DNA from: Sycon ciliatum
Lineage: Eukaryota > Porifera > Calcarea > Leucosolenida > Sycettidae
Direction: 5' to 3'
DNA: 64,000 nt
Assembly (NCBI RefSeq): GCF_964019385.1
Contig: NC_088644.1
Location: 15,141,531-15,205,530, forward strand
Shown piece after piece: positions 10,690 to 20,567 of this stretch; the stretch's first letter is position 1; the number at the start of each line of letters is the position of its first letter. The notes below the pieces were generated by a model, which was not told the origin of the DNA, made no database searches, and saw nothing but the letters and a program-made list of their open reading frames with translations. A program made the translations under genes and the position numbers.

Positions 10690-12330
10690 AACTATGCCTT
10701 GCGCTTCGGTGGCTATGGGGATGGTTGCCGCATCCCCCTTGCTTGCGAATCCAACTCCATGCCCAAAAATGTGATGACGGGCAGATCATGGTAGCGCCGT
10801 CCGTTGACCTGCAAGCCGTTTCCCGGGAGTGGGTTGCAGTTGTGTACTGGATGGATCTGGAGATGTTGGATCACGGTGGTAGATTAAGTTCAATACGCAG
10901 AAGGTACCGTCGCTGGTGCAATCTGTGTGGCCGTAGGTACAACGGCCCGGATCTTCCTCTTCTGGCACGACCACCACCACGCCGTGTATGCACCACGGGA
11001 ATGTGAAGCCAGCTGATGACGCTTTAGACACATGTGAGGTCACGTTCTTGGATCAGATGAAGCTGGACAAGTGCGTACACCTCTCTGGACTCGCTGGGTG
11101 TGATGTCGAGCTGGTGTATCTCCAGCTACATTGTGCCCAGCTCCAGTAACGGGATGGAACCTTCTCCGAATGCCACTGAAACCCGTAGCTAGGAAAGCAT
11201 GTTGAGATGTTGTAAATTACACGATTGTCCAAGAGTAAGACGAGAGGCGATTCCAATGACTACTAAGTGAAACTGCAGGCGCGCCCAACTTCATTACTGG
11301 GGATGGCAAAGGTAGCTGAGAAATGAGCTTGGTTGCAATGGTTAAGCAGGCTATACTGGCCTCTAAGATAATGAGTTTGAGATAAAATTGCCAGAAGATA
11401 CACAATAGTGGCGTTGTGCACGCTCGAACCATCTAGTGTTGAAAGATGGTGAATTAGTCCAAGATAACTGTCTCTCTTCGGAGAAATGCCTAGCCAAGAT
11501 GACTGCCCCGGACGGAATGGTGGGGTGGACACGGGCCGGCTGTCGTACCATCCGCCACTGCCGGTTGTCTTATCCATACTGGGTGAATGGTGCCACAGGC
11601 TCATGCACTGTGCCCGGGGCTTTTGCAGGTGCTGCATTGATGGTTAATCTACGAATTGATGGGCGACGATGTGGTCGATAGTGCTCTCGGGTAGAGTTGC
11701 CCCGATTGGAACAGGTTTAGCGTGATGCAGGTGACACCGGACGAAGGGCGCCGGCTGGACGTACATGGCCATTAGATGGGGTATTGTTTAGTGCAGTGCA
11801 GCCGGTCAAAAGACGTTAGGATCTCCAGAAACATGTGGAACGTTAATTATGACAACAGTTTGGAGGATGCCAACAAGTGAATACGACAGAGATTGGGCTG
11901 TCCTGACCAAATCGCTGGACGGCATCATGGTTCAGGTCTCCGAAAATTTGTGAACGTGTTGAGTCCGACAAACGTCCGGAATTCTGATGCTCTGCTGGGG
12001 TGTGCATCCAGATTCCCAACAGCAAATAATGCCAAATATTGTTCCCACCTGCAGCTAGGTTGCCTTTGCCCGAATTGCGAGAGGACAAACGTTCCAATGC
12101 TGAGAGATAGTGGATTAGGCCATGGCGGCTGTCTTTCTTAGGTGAGATGCTTTATGAAGATGACTTCGTTGGGCTGAATGGTGGAGTGGATACGGAACGG
12201 CTGTCGTCTCATCCGCCATTGCAGGTAGTCGGAGATATACTGGGTGTATGCGACAGAGACGTTAGGTCCGGCCGAACATCATCTTGCACTGGCCTCTTAG
12301 CCAATGGAGAAATCATGTGGATAGTGCTGT
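10690..12330 (-). pseudogene. Decayed coding region with an internal diverged duplication
   Basis: On the minus strand, about 10690-10775 encodes ITFLGMELDSQARGMRQP, resembling the RT-RNase H linker of DIRS/Ngaro elements. Two segments, about 11380-11600 and 12040-12260, are diverged copies that still align as protein. Both read DSR-x-VSTPPF...ISPK-x-DS...GLIH-x-LS. All frames are broken. This is probably an old retroelement, but I cannot name the duplicated part. The stretch 12330-12600 holds only a pyrimidine-rich run. Confidence 0.35.
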
Positions 12331-12636
12331 GCGGTTGAGAAGCATGTATGGCTTATGCCGACGTTGCCATGATTTTGGTCCAAACATATCCAGCGCAGTG
12401 GGCGTAGACGGGGTACGAAGCTGACGCGAACCAGACAGGCACCTACTGCCATGGGGTGAAGACACCGTGGGCATAGTTCGTGATCCACATGATTATGCTG
12501 CTTTTTGTCCTGTCCATCAATCACATCTGGTGTTCTGGTGTTGGGCTGACTGCTCAGCGTTCTTTATTCTCTCTCTCTCCTATCTTTCTTTCTTTCTTTC
12601 CTCTATCTAACTCTTTGTCAACGCTCCTAGTCAACA

Positions 12637-13727
12637 ATGAACACTCAACGACAACTGCTAACGTTACGTATCGCGACGTTCAACGTCCGTGGAATATCAT
12701 CTGTGACGAGGCAACAGCAGCTGACGAACGATTTGAAAAATTATCGTGTTGACTTCTGCGGCCTACAGGAGATGAAGCTTCGGGACAGCTTCGACAAGCA
12801 GATTGGTGAAGGCTATCGGCTTGTGGGCTTTGGACAGGACAGCGGCCGACATGGCGGCATTGGCTTTGCAGTTTCACAATATTTATCTCCGTTCCTTACC
12901 AGATACAAAAAACTGTCGGAACGCGTCGGATACGCCGACTTCAAGATCCCCCAGGACCGGCGGGCACGACAGAGTCGACTGACGGCACTGGACATGAGAT
13001 TCATCGTGGCCTACGGCCCAACCACCCCGACGGCCACTGCTAACCCTGCTCTCCGAGACGAATTCTACTAAACACTTTCACGAGCATGGAAGACTCCGAG
13101 CAGTAGAACGCTCAAAATCTGCGCCGGAGATTTCAACAGCAAAGTTGGTTCAACTCCCAGCGTTTGTGCCGGCCAATACAGCAAAGGAGTTAGAAACGAG
13201 AATGGCGCTGCGCTGGTGGAGTGGGCTGCTTCTCAACAACTCCTGCTGGCAAACACCGTGTATTCCGATATTCAATGCGTTACAGGACTATCTGGACAGG
13301 CCATGTCAAGGTCAAGGGAACAGGCCAAACAAAGAAAATCTACAACATTATTGACTACGTGCTGCTCCCTACGCACCTGCGTCCGCAGCTGATTAGGGCA
13401 CGCTCGTACGGAGGGACACAGCTTGCCAGTGATCATACGCTCGTTATTGCCGATCTGGAGACAAGCCGCTTGTTCAGAGCATACGATGCAAAATCTACAA
13501 AAAGTATGGAGAAACCTCTTGCTGTGGCGGAGCTTGCGAATCCTGAAAAGAGCCTCAAATACCGAGAAAACCTAAAGCTGAAGCTCCAATCCTCTCTACT
13601 GTTCTCTAGTGTGGCAGACAGCATTCCCGTTGTGGATTTCTGGAAATCTACAACCAACCTAATGAGGGAGTCAGCCAAAGAGGTTGTTGGACACATGATA
13701 CGCTCAAATCGTGGCACTCTGATATAA
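12637..13727 (+). pseudogene. LINE AP-endonuclease region, disrupted
   Basis: The N-terminus LRIATFNVRGISSVTRQQQ, then FCGLQEMKL (catalytic Glu), CAGDFNSKVG (GDFN box, about 13120-13155), IDYVLLP and SDHTLVIAD (terminal Asp-His, about 13430) follow AP-endonuclease order. An in-frame TAA at 13069-13071 and a frameshift near 13290 break it, and a further stop at 13725-13727 separates it from the RT frame. It would nick target DNA for target-primed reverse transcription if intact. Confidence 0.78.
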
Positions 13728-13922
13728 GAAAGTGCGGAAATTCAAGAACTATCCTGTGAGCAAAGTGGGCTCAGGGTTCTGATCAACTCTGGGCCGAGCA
13801 ACGCAGCAGAGCTAAAGAAAGCAAGAAATCAAGTTCTCCATAAAATCAGAAACACCCAGCTTTCAGAAGCCAATGATCGCCTCGACAAAATTGCTGAACA
13901 AATCGATAACGCTCCTGATTCG

Positions 13923-15503
13923 GTGAAGATGTTTCAGGCGGCGAAGGCCCTGAAACGGAAGTCTGCAGATAGTTCGGTGAAGGTTGAGTCTACCGACGGT
14001 GAAGTTGTTGCCCAGAGCCAGGGAAAAGCGGACATAATCGCGGCGCACTTTCGACAGCAGTTCTATTCTGCGCTGATATCAACAGTCGAACGCCCAACGC
14101 CCCATAAGCTGGAGGTTCCCGTGGCCATTGCTGAGGTGAGCCGAGCCCTTCAGCGGTTGAAGAACCAAAAGGCCTGTGGAGAGGACCTGGTACATGGAGA
14201 GCTGCTGAAATATGGCGCAGAATATACCGGTCCTATAGTTGCAGATCTCCTGAATACCAGCATCACCCGAGGCCTAGACTTCTCGAGCGTCGTCGGCCCA
14301 GGCGTCCTAATCCCGTTGGCCAAACCAAACAAACCCCGCGGACCACTCACGAGTTTGAGACCGATAGTCCTACTCAATACAATAAGGAAAGTATTCTCAC
14401 TCGTGATACTGGCACGGATATCAACAACAGTGTCAGAATTTCTCCGTTCCTTACCAGATACATGTCTAGACATGTCAAAGGCATTTGACACCATCAACAG
14501 AGCCAAGCTCCTGGATGTTATGAGTTCGTTCCTTGGCCGCGATGAAGTCCACATGATACAGCATCTTCTGTGTGGCACCAGCATATCTGTTCGTATGTGC
14601 AGCTCCACTTCCAAGGCATTCCAGACCACCATCGGCACGCCCCAGGGGAACAATCTAAGTCCCGTGCTTTTCGTCTGTTACCTTGAAGCCGCCCTGCAAG
14701 AATGTCACCCAAGACTCCCACAGCGACCTATAACTGATGGAGGCATCCCTCCAGAAACCGGGTACGCTGATGACATAACGTTCTACTCTACCAGTAAACC
14801 TTGGCTCGAGGAATTACTACCCGTCATATCCTCGACACTGCAGTCTTGGAACCTAAAAGTAAATGAGCAAAAAACGGGATGGGTGCACTTTACGTCAGGC
14901 GATTCATCCTGGCGGAGCATCAGGCAGCTTGGCTCTCTTATGGGGAGCGCTGAGGATATCGACAGGCGGATTTCGCTGGCATCCCAGGCATACGGTAGTA
15001 TGTGCAGCCTCTGGCTGGGGCGCAAGCATGTGTCAGAAAGGTCCAGGCTCAAGCTGTACAGCTCGCTTGTGCTGCCTGTCCTCCTTTACAACTGTGAGAC
15101 TTGGGGAGTACCCCAGGCAGTCTTTCGGCGACTGGACTGTTTTCACCGCCGACAGCTCAGAAACCTGGTGGGAGTGCGATATCCAGACAGAATTACGAAT
15201 GATGATCTGTATTCCAGATGTGGCTCGCAGCCACTGTCGGAGCTTGTTGACAAGCGACGCCGTAGCCTCACTGGCCATGTGCTGAGGATGAGTGAGCAGT
15301 CACCCGCTTGCCTAGCGATGTCCTGCTATTTTCAAGCGGGGTCACGTGGACGAAGGGGCCGTCCCGCGGCTACTCTCCCTACCACCATCATGAAGGACCT
15401 GGCAGGGCACGACATCCCTTTGAAGAATGCCAGCGACCTAGAAGGAGCACGAGCATTTGCTGCAGACAAGTCGAAATGGAGATCAGACATTGTTTATGGA
15501 TGA
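13923..15503 (+). pseudogene. LINE reverse transcriptase, internally deleted
   Basis: The 526-codon frame carries SLRPIVLLNTIRKVF, then DMSKAFDTINR, GTPQGNNLSPVLF, and the catalytic GYADDITFYS. A C-terminal region with YNCETWGV...GHVLRMSEQ is typical of LINE ORF2 tails. The distance between RPIVLLNT and DMSKAFD (about 14360-14475) is too short for a non-LTR RT. The palm block with GFR-type motifs is missing, and a 22-bp stretch copied from the endonuclease region sits at the junction. So it is catalytically dead although open. Confidence 0.8.
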
Positions 15504-15680
15504 GTTTTTTGTTGACTGGAGACAGAAGCGGACTTGGCTTAATTTCAGTGTATTCTCATGCATTGTTCTTTGGCCTTTGTACGGGTGCTGTGGTAATATT
15601 ATTATTATTATTATTCAAACAGTAGTTTGGAGGCGGTGGGAAAAACAGTTTCGTAATACGTATTCGCATGCAACGACGCA

Positions 15681-16601
15681 AATCCACACAATTCAGTAGA
15701 CACTTTTTCTATCAAACGTTTTCTTTCCCTTCTCTTCAGGATAGTACAGGGAATGTTGGAAATTAGAAAAACACATAACTATATAGAGAATGAAAGAAAG
15801 AAAAAGTCAACACTTCAACATAGGTGTTAAAAATGATGAAAGTGTTAAAACTCAAAAACAAACAGCTGCAAGTTGTAGACAAACACGTTGAACACATCAG
15901 GGAACACTTGTCACACTTTCACGAGGTGAAGAGACGGAGTACTGGGGATCTGAATACGTCGATAATGGAAGTGACAACAACGATCAACAAGAGGAAACGA
16001 GGAAGACCAAGAAGTGACACGAAAACGGCCATGAAATCAACAAAAACGGACATGAAATCAACGGACGTTGGAGGTGTGGACCGGAGCAACCAACCAAACA
16101 AGCCTAACGGAAGAGAACAACGGCAGGCGTCGAAGGTGACAGAGCTAAGTGATCGGACATCGTCCATCAAGCGTCATTTGTCGGGCAGTGCTAGTTGTCG
16201 TAAGTTGTATAGTGATGATATCTTTTCGATTTTGACTCGTGGAAGGTCTAAGTTACATCTTGCTGTGTTAGAAGCTCTGTATATTCGTAAACTAGATCCA
16301 GAACTATGTGTACAGAAGGAGAATGTGTTATCGTTGCAGTTGTTTGGTGTCACACCTCGTGAAAGTGTGACAAGTGTTCCCTGATGTGTTCAACGTGTTT
16401 GTCTACAACTTGCAGCTGTTTGTTTTTGAGTTTTTAACACTTTAATCATTTTTAACACCTATGTTGAAGTGTTGACTTTTTCTTTCTTTCATTCTCTATA
16501 TAGTTATGTGTTTTTCTAATTTCCAACATTCCCTGTACTATCCTGAAGAGAAGGGAAAGAAAACGTTTGATAGAAAAAGTGTCTACTGAATTGTGTGGAT
16601 T
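15681..16601. mobile_element. 921-bp foldback element with 249-bp inverted arms
   Basis: The arms 15681-15929 and 16353-16601 are almost perfect inverted copies, from AATCCACACAATTCAG inward to TTTCACGAGGTG. They flank a unique 423-bp core. The element sits between (ATT)n runs. A 186-codon ORF crosses core and arms. Confidence 0.9.
15824..16384 (+). CDS. Hypothetical basic protein of the foldback element, GIY-YIG-like tail
   Basis: A 186-codon ORF starting in the left arm and ending in the right arm. It has a Lys/Arg-rich middle with an AT-hook-like KRKRGRPRSD. The C-terminal part is SSIKRHLSGSASCRKLYSDD, then ILTRGRSKLHLAVLEALYIR and KLDPELCVQKENVLSLQLFG. The H...C...L-x-x-LEALYIRK-x-x-P-x-L pattern resembles the C-terminus of GIY-YIG endonuclease domains attached to some retroelement RTs, but no GIY or YIG box is present. 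It could be a transduced fragment. Expression is uncertain. Confidence 0.4.
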   Translation: MLKMMKVLKLKNKQLQVVDKHVEHIREHLSHFHEVKRRSTGDLNTSIMEVTTTINKRKRGRPRSDTKTAMKSTKTDMKSTDVGGVDRSNQPNKPNGREQRQASKVTELSDRTSSIKRHLSGSASCRKLYSDDIFSILTRGRSKLHLAVLEALYIRKLDPELCVQKENVLSLQLFGVTPRESVTSVP

Positions 16602-16620
16602 ATTATTATTATTATTATTT

Positions 16621-16712
16621 TGTCCTGGTGGTGACAGTCAATTTTTTCTTCAGACTTTTCCTGTTTGTCTCTTTCCCTCAAACCAGTTAATATTATTATT
16701 ATTATTATTTTA
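16621..16712 (+). mobile_element. SINE 3' half with (ATT)n tail
   Basis: TCCTGGTGGTGACAGTCAAT to CCTCAAACCAGTTAATATT is the 3' half of the SINE described for 16712-16985, in the opposite orientation, followed by (ATT)n at 16691-16709. Confidence 0.75.
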
Positions 16713-16985
16713 ACTGGTTTGAGGGAAAGAGACAAACGGGAAAAGTCTGAAGAAAAATTGACTGTCACCACCAGGACTCGAACCAGGGACCCTCGCTTGT
16801 AGCCAACGATGCTCTAACCACTGAGCTATGGTGTAATCGTCATCCCAGCAGAGACCGTTCAACGTTTTCTTCAGACTTCGTAACTCACACTTCCTGTAAA
16901 TCCACACAGGCGGGTGGGACGCAGCCCTCACTGTAACCCACACACTTCACGTACAAACTAGCACGCGGGGAGCCCCAAGTCATAA
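16712..16985 (-). mobile_element. tRNA-derived SINE, full-length-like copy
   Basis: On the minus strand a unique head (about 16860-16985) precedes a tRNA-like module (about 16766-16835). The module has box A ATAGCTCAGTGGTTAGAGC, a plausible anticodon arm, and box B GGTTCGAGTCC. A 3' domain follows, ending CTCAAACCAGTTAA, then an (ATT)n tail. RNA polymerase III would transcribe it. Mobilisation presumably needs a LINE with the same tail. Confidence 0.85.
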
Positions 16986-16989
16986 AATA

Positions 16990-17165
16990 TGAACTGGTTT
17001 GAGGGAAAGAGACAAACGGGAAAAGTCTGAAGAAAAATTGACTGTCACCACCAGGACTCGAACCAGGGACCCTCGCTTGTAGCCAACGATGCTCTAACCA
17101 CTGAGCTATGGTGTAGTCGTCATCCCAGCAGAGACCGTTCAACATTATTATTATTATTATTATTT
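16990..17165 (-). mobile_element. tRNA-derived SINE, 5'-truncated copy
   Basis: Same tRNA-like module and 3' end as 16712-16985. On the plus strand it is cut off just after CAGCAGAGACCGTTCAAC, where an (ATT)n run (17144-17163) begins. Confidence 0.82.
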
Positions 17166-17167
17166 GA

Positions 17168-17409
17168 AACTCGGGTATTGAGCCAATAATAAAAGTTACG
17201 GAGATGTGTTGAAGCTAGGTGTCAGGACGTCGAATGTCTCAGTACTCTGTCAGTTTTGTGCCTAGTTGTTGCACTTTCTGACTGTATATAGTATCTAGTT
17301 ACAGTGGTGGAGAGTTACTCTTAACTCGTTTCCATAATATATTATGTCCTTTTCCTTTCTACTATTATTATTATTATTAGTATTTAAATAGGCGTCGAGG
17401 CGACAATAG
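17168..17409. other. Unassigned spacer
   Basis: Contains one (ATT)n run (17362-17380) and nothing else recognisable. Confidence 0.4.
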
Positions 17410-17624
17410 TTTTAGAATTGCGATCAACAGAACGAGCTGAACCGACATTTTCACAAAGGCTTTTATTGTATTCAAAAAACTTTTTTGTTCATCATTTCTT
17501 CCATATCACATTTTTTCTTTCTTCCATGTTCTTCACTGCCTTCGTATACACTCGTTTTTTGAATACAATAAAAGCCTTTGTGAAAATGTCGGTTCAGCTC
17601 GTTCTGTTGATCGCAATTCTAAAA
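17410..17624. mobile_element. Palindromic MITE with perfect 71-bp arms
   Basis: 17410-17480 and 17554-17624 are exact inverted copies (TTTTAGAATTGCGATCAACA to TTCAAAAAAC) around a 73-bp loop. The right end abuts (ATT)n. No coding capacity. Confidence 0.92.
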
Positions 17625-17648
17625 TTATTATTATTATTATTATTATTG

Positions 17649-17885
17649 ACTGGTTTGAGGGAAAGAGACAAACGGGAAAAGTCTGAAGAAAAAATTGACT
17701 GTCACCACCAGGACTCGAACCAGGGACCCTCGCTTGTAGCCAGCGATGCTCTAACCACTGAGCTATGGTGTAGTCGTCATCCCAGCAGAGGCCGTTCAAC
17801 ATTTTCTTCAGACTTCGTAACTCACACTTCCTGTGAATCCACACAGGCGGGTGGGACGCAGCCCTCACTGTAACCCACACACTTC
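17649..17885 (-). mobile_element. tRNA-derived SINE, third minus-strand copy
   Basis: Nearly full-length: head with GGGTTACAGTGAGGGCTGCG, tRNA-like module with box B at about 17713-17723, and the 3' domain. (ATT)n runs lie on both sides (17625-17646 and 17886-17903). It lies directly beside the 71-bp-arm palindrome. Confidence 0.85.
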
Positions 17886-17904
17886 TATTATTATTATTAT
17901 TATC

Positions 17905-18631
17905 AATCACATCTATAGCAAAGCCTTGATAAAGTTGAGAAACTAGCAAGGACTAGATACGACAGACGTGTGTATGGCGTGTAGGCCGTGGTCTGCTAAG
18001 GACAAACATTTCCCTCCACTGTCGAGAAGGATCTCAAGTGACTCAGGGTAGGCCCGAGTGTGCAGGTCCCCTTGTCGCGGGGTAGACCGACTCGGCTTGT
18101 CGCAGAGCCGTGATGAACTAGCAGTTAGAGTCCAGCATGCCTGCCGACCTGAATTGGCGAGTCGAATGGGCGACCATTCCTTGATAGGGCCAACAGCTCC
18201 GACAGATCTATGTGTGCCATACTGGTCACTATCGGCAAGCATTGTGAATGTCTCGATTTACGTGAGAAGATCGTGAACACCCTCGCGCTCTTTCTTGAGC
18301 AATGTGAGCGGATCATGGTGTGAAGCGGGCTCATGCCGAGAGCAGCGCCATCATCCACACGGCTCACGTCCGCCGCTTCCAAAGCCATCAGTCTGCCGCG
18401 GTGTGGCGTTCTCCATTCTCAGCAGGAGAGTCCTATGAGGACAGTTTTCCGGCCTGAAGTGTCCATTCAGGCTGTCGATGTTTGAGAGCGAGAAAGTTCG
18501 CTTCCGCTGACGATTGCAGGATTACTCTTGTGGACTCAGGATAGGATTTGAAGAACAAGGGCGGCTTTCTGGCCCGAAAAGTCCGTTCCAACGAACGAGA
18601 GCTTGCCGCGGAAAAAAAATCCTGGCAGAGA
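17905..18631. other. Unassigned region
   Basis: Higher GC than its surroundings, with a few short open frames on the minus strand. No domain, RNA or repeat recognised. A decayed retroelement is possible. Confidence 0.35.
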
Positions 18632-18934
18632 GGAAAATTCTGGCAGAGAGCTAGTTTGTGAGAAAACAGCGAGCCAGAGCAGCAAGCAAGCGTGGAACAA
18701 CAAATGCTTGAAAGGAGAATCGGTATGCACAGGCAGTTTAGTGAGCCAGCTGCCATGCTAAGCCGACGTCAGTGAAGGGCGCGCAGCCCCCGGTTGTGTT
18801 TGCAACATGTGCACGTGGTCGCATGCACAGACAGTGACAAGGCCAGCGTATCAGCTGTGGTATGGGTAAGGAACAAGTGCAACGTGGACCCCATGCAAGA
18901 GAGCCAGCTGAGAGGGTGTTACGTGACTGTTAAC
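18632..18934. repeat. 303-bp dispersed repeat, second copy
   Basis: Matches 9672-9974 over its whole length with few differences, in the same orientation, from GGAAAATTCTGGCAGAGAG to GTGTTACGTGACTGTTAAC. Confidence 0.9.
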
Positions 18935-19034
18935 TACAGTTAATGCTCAGCATAAACTGATATTTGTGTCAGGTTTCCGACACTCCAGTTCCATCTTACA
19001 TTTTGTTCATCTTTCATGCTTGCTGTATTTTCAG

Positions 19035-19138
19035 GCATTAGGCGCAATTCAAGCAATGCAAAGCTCGTTACTCGGATGAAACAAGAGGTCCTCAGCACAT
19101 ATGGGAGCATCCTCCAGGCATTATCGGATCTTCAAGTC
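19035..19138 (+). CDS. Candidate coding exon (unassigned)
   Basis: A good polypyrimidine acceptor (GCTGTATTTTCAG|GC) and a perfect donor (AAGTC|GTAAGT) bound a 104-bp stretch open in only one frame. It enters in phase 1 and leaves in phase 0. The peptide IRRNSSNAKLVTRMK...EVLSTYGSILQALSDLQV looks helical. It could splice in frame from the CCP exon ending at 7609. No homology is recognised, and its exit phase does not match the candidate exon at 20340. Confidence 0.3.
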
Positions 19139-19382
19139 GTAAGTTAATTGCAGTGCTGCTGCCAACATGAAGAGACCACATGTTCACAGTCCCAAAATTC
19201 ACTCTTGATCGGAAAACTGATGGAAAAAGAGCCGCTCAAATGTTGACAGAAGCACCAAAGATTGTGCTGCATGTGTAACTGTATAGCAGTATGGTTGAAT
19301 AGTCTTGCGATGAAACGAACACAATTTATCAGTAATCGAACGTTCCTGATGCTAACGAAGGAACGAACGAATATTCTTTATT

Positions 19383-19997
19383 CCCGTAGCTATGCAAAAG
19401 ACGTTACTTCAGTAACGTCAGGCGCTAGCCAGGGTCCACACAGCTTTAATTTGGTGTTTGTTTGTTTGTGCAATCGGCATGCCTGGCGCTATCCCGTACC
19501 TGTCCCATACCGTACCGTACTATCAAAGACAGCTGACCACAATATTCAAATAGGGCTTTCAAATGCAAGATCATAACGTGAAGCAACTTGGAAGAATGAG
19601 TATGTATGCGAAGTGTATCGGGGGAATGCATGCAGGGCGAAAGTGCATGTTCGAATCCTAGGTTATGTCTTGAAAAAATAGGAGAAATGAAAAATTTATA
19701 ACATCCCTATGCGTTTTTTGCCTAGGTCATCGAGGTGGTAGACAGTGTCGTATTACCCTCGAATGCAAAAAGAACGTTTATTTCTTTCACTCAGGGCCCT
19801 ACGGTATGCTTTTTTGCCTAGCTCATCATGCATGTTATTCGAACAGATGGAATTTTTTTGCAATACAATGATGTAGCCGATCAGTTCATTGTAGTATGGT
19901 TGGGCATTGTAGCCGTCATGGTCGACGTAAAACACTATAACCAACCAATGGAAAAAAAACATTTCCATCAGTTCTCATAACATCCATGATGAGCTAG
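19383..19997 (+). mobile_element. Dispersed repeat family R1 (provisional name), copy 1
   Basis: Starts CCCGTAGCTATGCAAAAGAC and includes the perfect hairpin AGACGTTACTTCAGTAACGT. Next come a TTTG-rich stretch, a tRNA-like module with a degenerate box B near 19649, and an ending near the GATGAGCTAG motif. Related copies lie at 21.5-23 kb, 46.9-50.9 kb and 52.0 kb. Confidence 0.75.
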
Positions 19998-20339
19998 AAA
20001 GAGTATGTGATGAATATGGATGCTATAGTGTGTCAAACAAAAGTGTAAATATCAAACCTGACATTCAGTTCTACATACACATTAAAACTTTAGTATGATC
20101 ATAGAGCACTGCATGGATATACGATGGTATTGGGTATAAAGTACTATTTTGTTGCTGGTGCATAATGCTATAGGAGTCATTTGTTCTCAGGTAATGTTGT
20201 ACAGTACCTTGGACATAATGTACAGATTTGTATGCCCTTGCAGTTAAGTTTCATGTATACTCAAGTTGTACTGTATTGTGTTCAGTTTCACATTACTATT
20301 TCTATCACAGTGTAATCGGCCTTCTCCTTTTCCCTACAG
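19998..20339. other. Unassigned
   Basis: AT-rich sequence without recognised features. Confidence 0.4.
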
Positions 20340-20401
20340 GTTGTGACCAATTCTGCTCAGAAAATGCTATCATGGAGCTAGACACACCCGGGCATTGCCC
20401 T
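20340..20401 (+). CDS. Candidate small cysteine-rich exon
   Basis: The acceptor CCTTTTCCCTACAG|GT and donor CCCT|GTAAGC bound 62 bp, open only in the phase-1 frame. It encodes CDQFCSENAIMELDTPGHCP, with three cysteines. It might be an alternative 3' exon of the left CCP gene, but it is short and unsupported by homology. Confidence 0.25.
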
Positions 20402-20490
20402 GTAAGCCATCTCTCAAACGTTTGAATATTTTCGGAGCAATGTCACAGTCCACTCTGCCACCCACAGCACTCTCCAGAGTGTATCAGTCT

Positions 20491-20567
20491 ATGCACAGTA
20501 GTGGCACGTCACCGCATAATCCATGCACAGTAGTGGCACGTCACCGCATAATCCATGCACAGTAGCC
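20491..20567. repeat. 32-bp tandem repeat, two copies plus a partial copy
   Basis: ATGCACAGTAGTGGCACGTC begins at 20491 and 20523, and a truncated copy begins at 20555. Nothing recognisable lies in 20568-21350 except weakly supported open frames. Confidence 0.88.

Larger units (their letters stand above)
12637..15617 (+). mobile_element. LINE with endonuclease and RT, (ATT)n tail
   Basis: AP-endonuclease domain (12637-13450), linker, RT and C-terminal domain (to 15503), a short 3' UTR and an (ATT)n tail (15597-15617). The 5' UTR and any ORF1 are absent. The endonuclease start TFNVRGI...GLQEMK and the RT box YADDITF are non-LTR type but clearly different from the CR1-like LINEs elsewhere in the window. 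Clade uncertain. Confidence 0.8.

Noticed and set aside
16766-16835. tRNA with a plausible cloverleaf
   Set aside because: Present in three copies within longer repeats ending in (ATT)n, with a poor T-stem; a SINE head.
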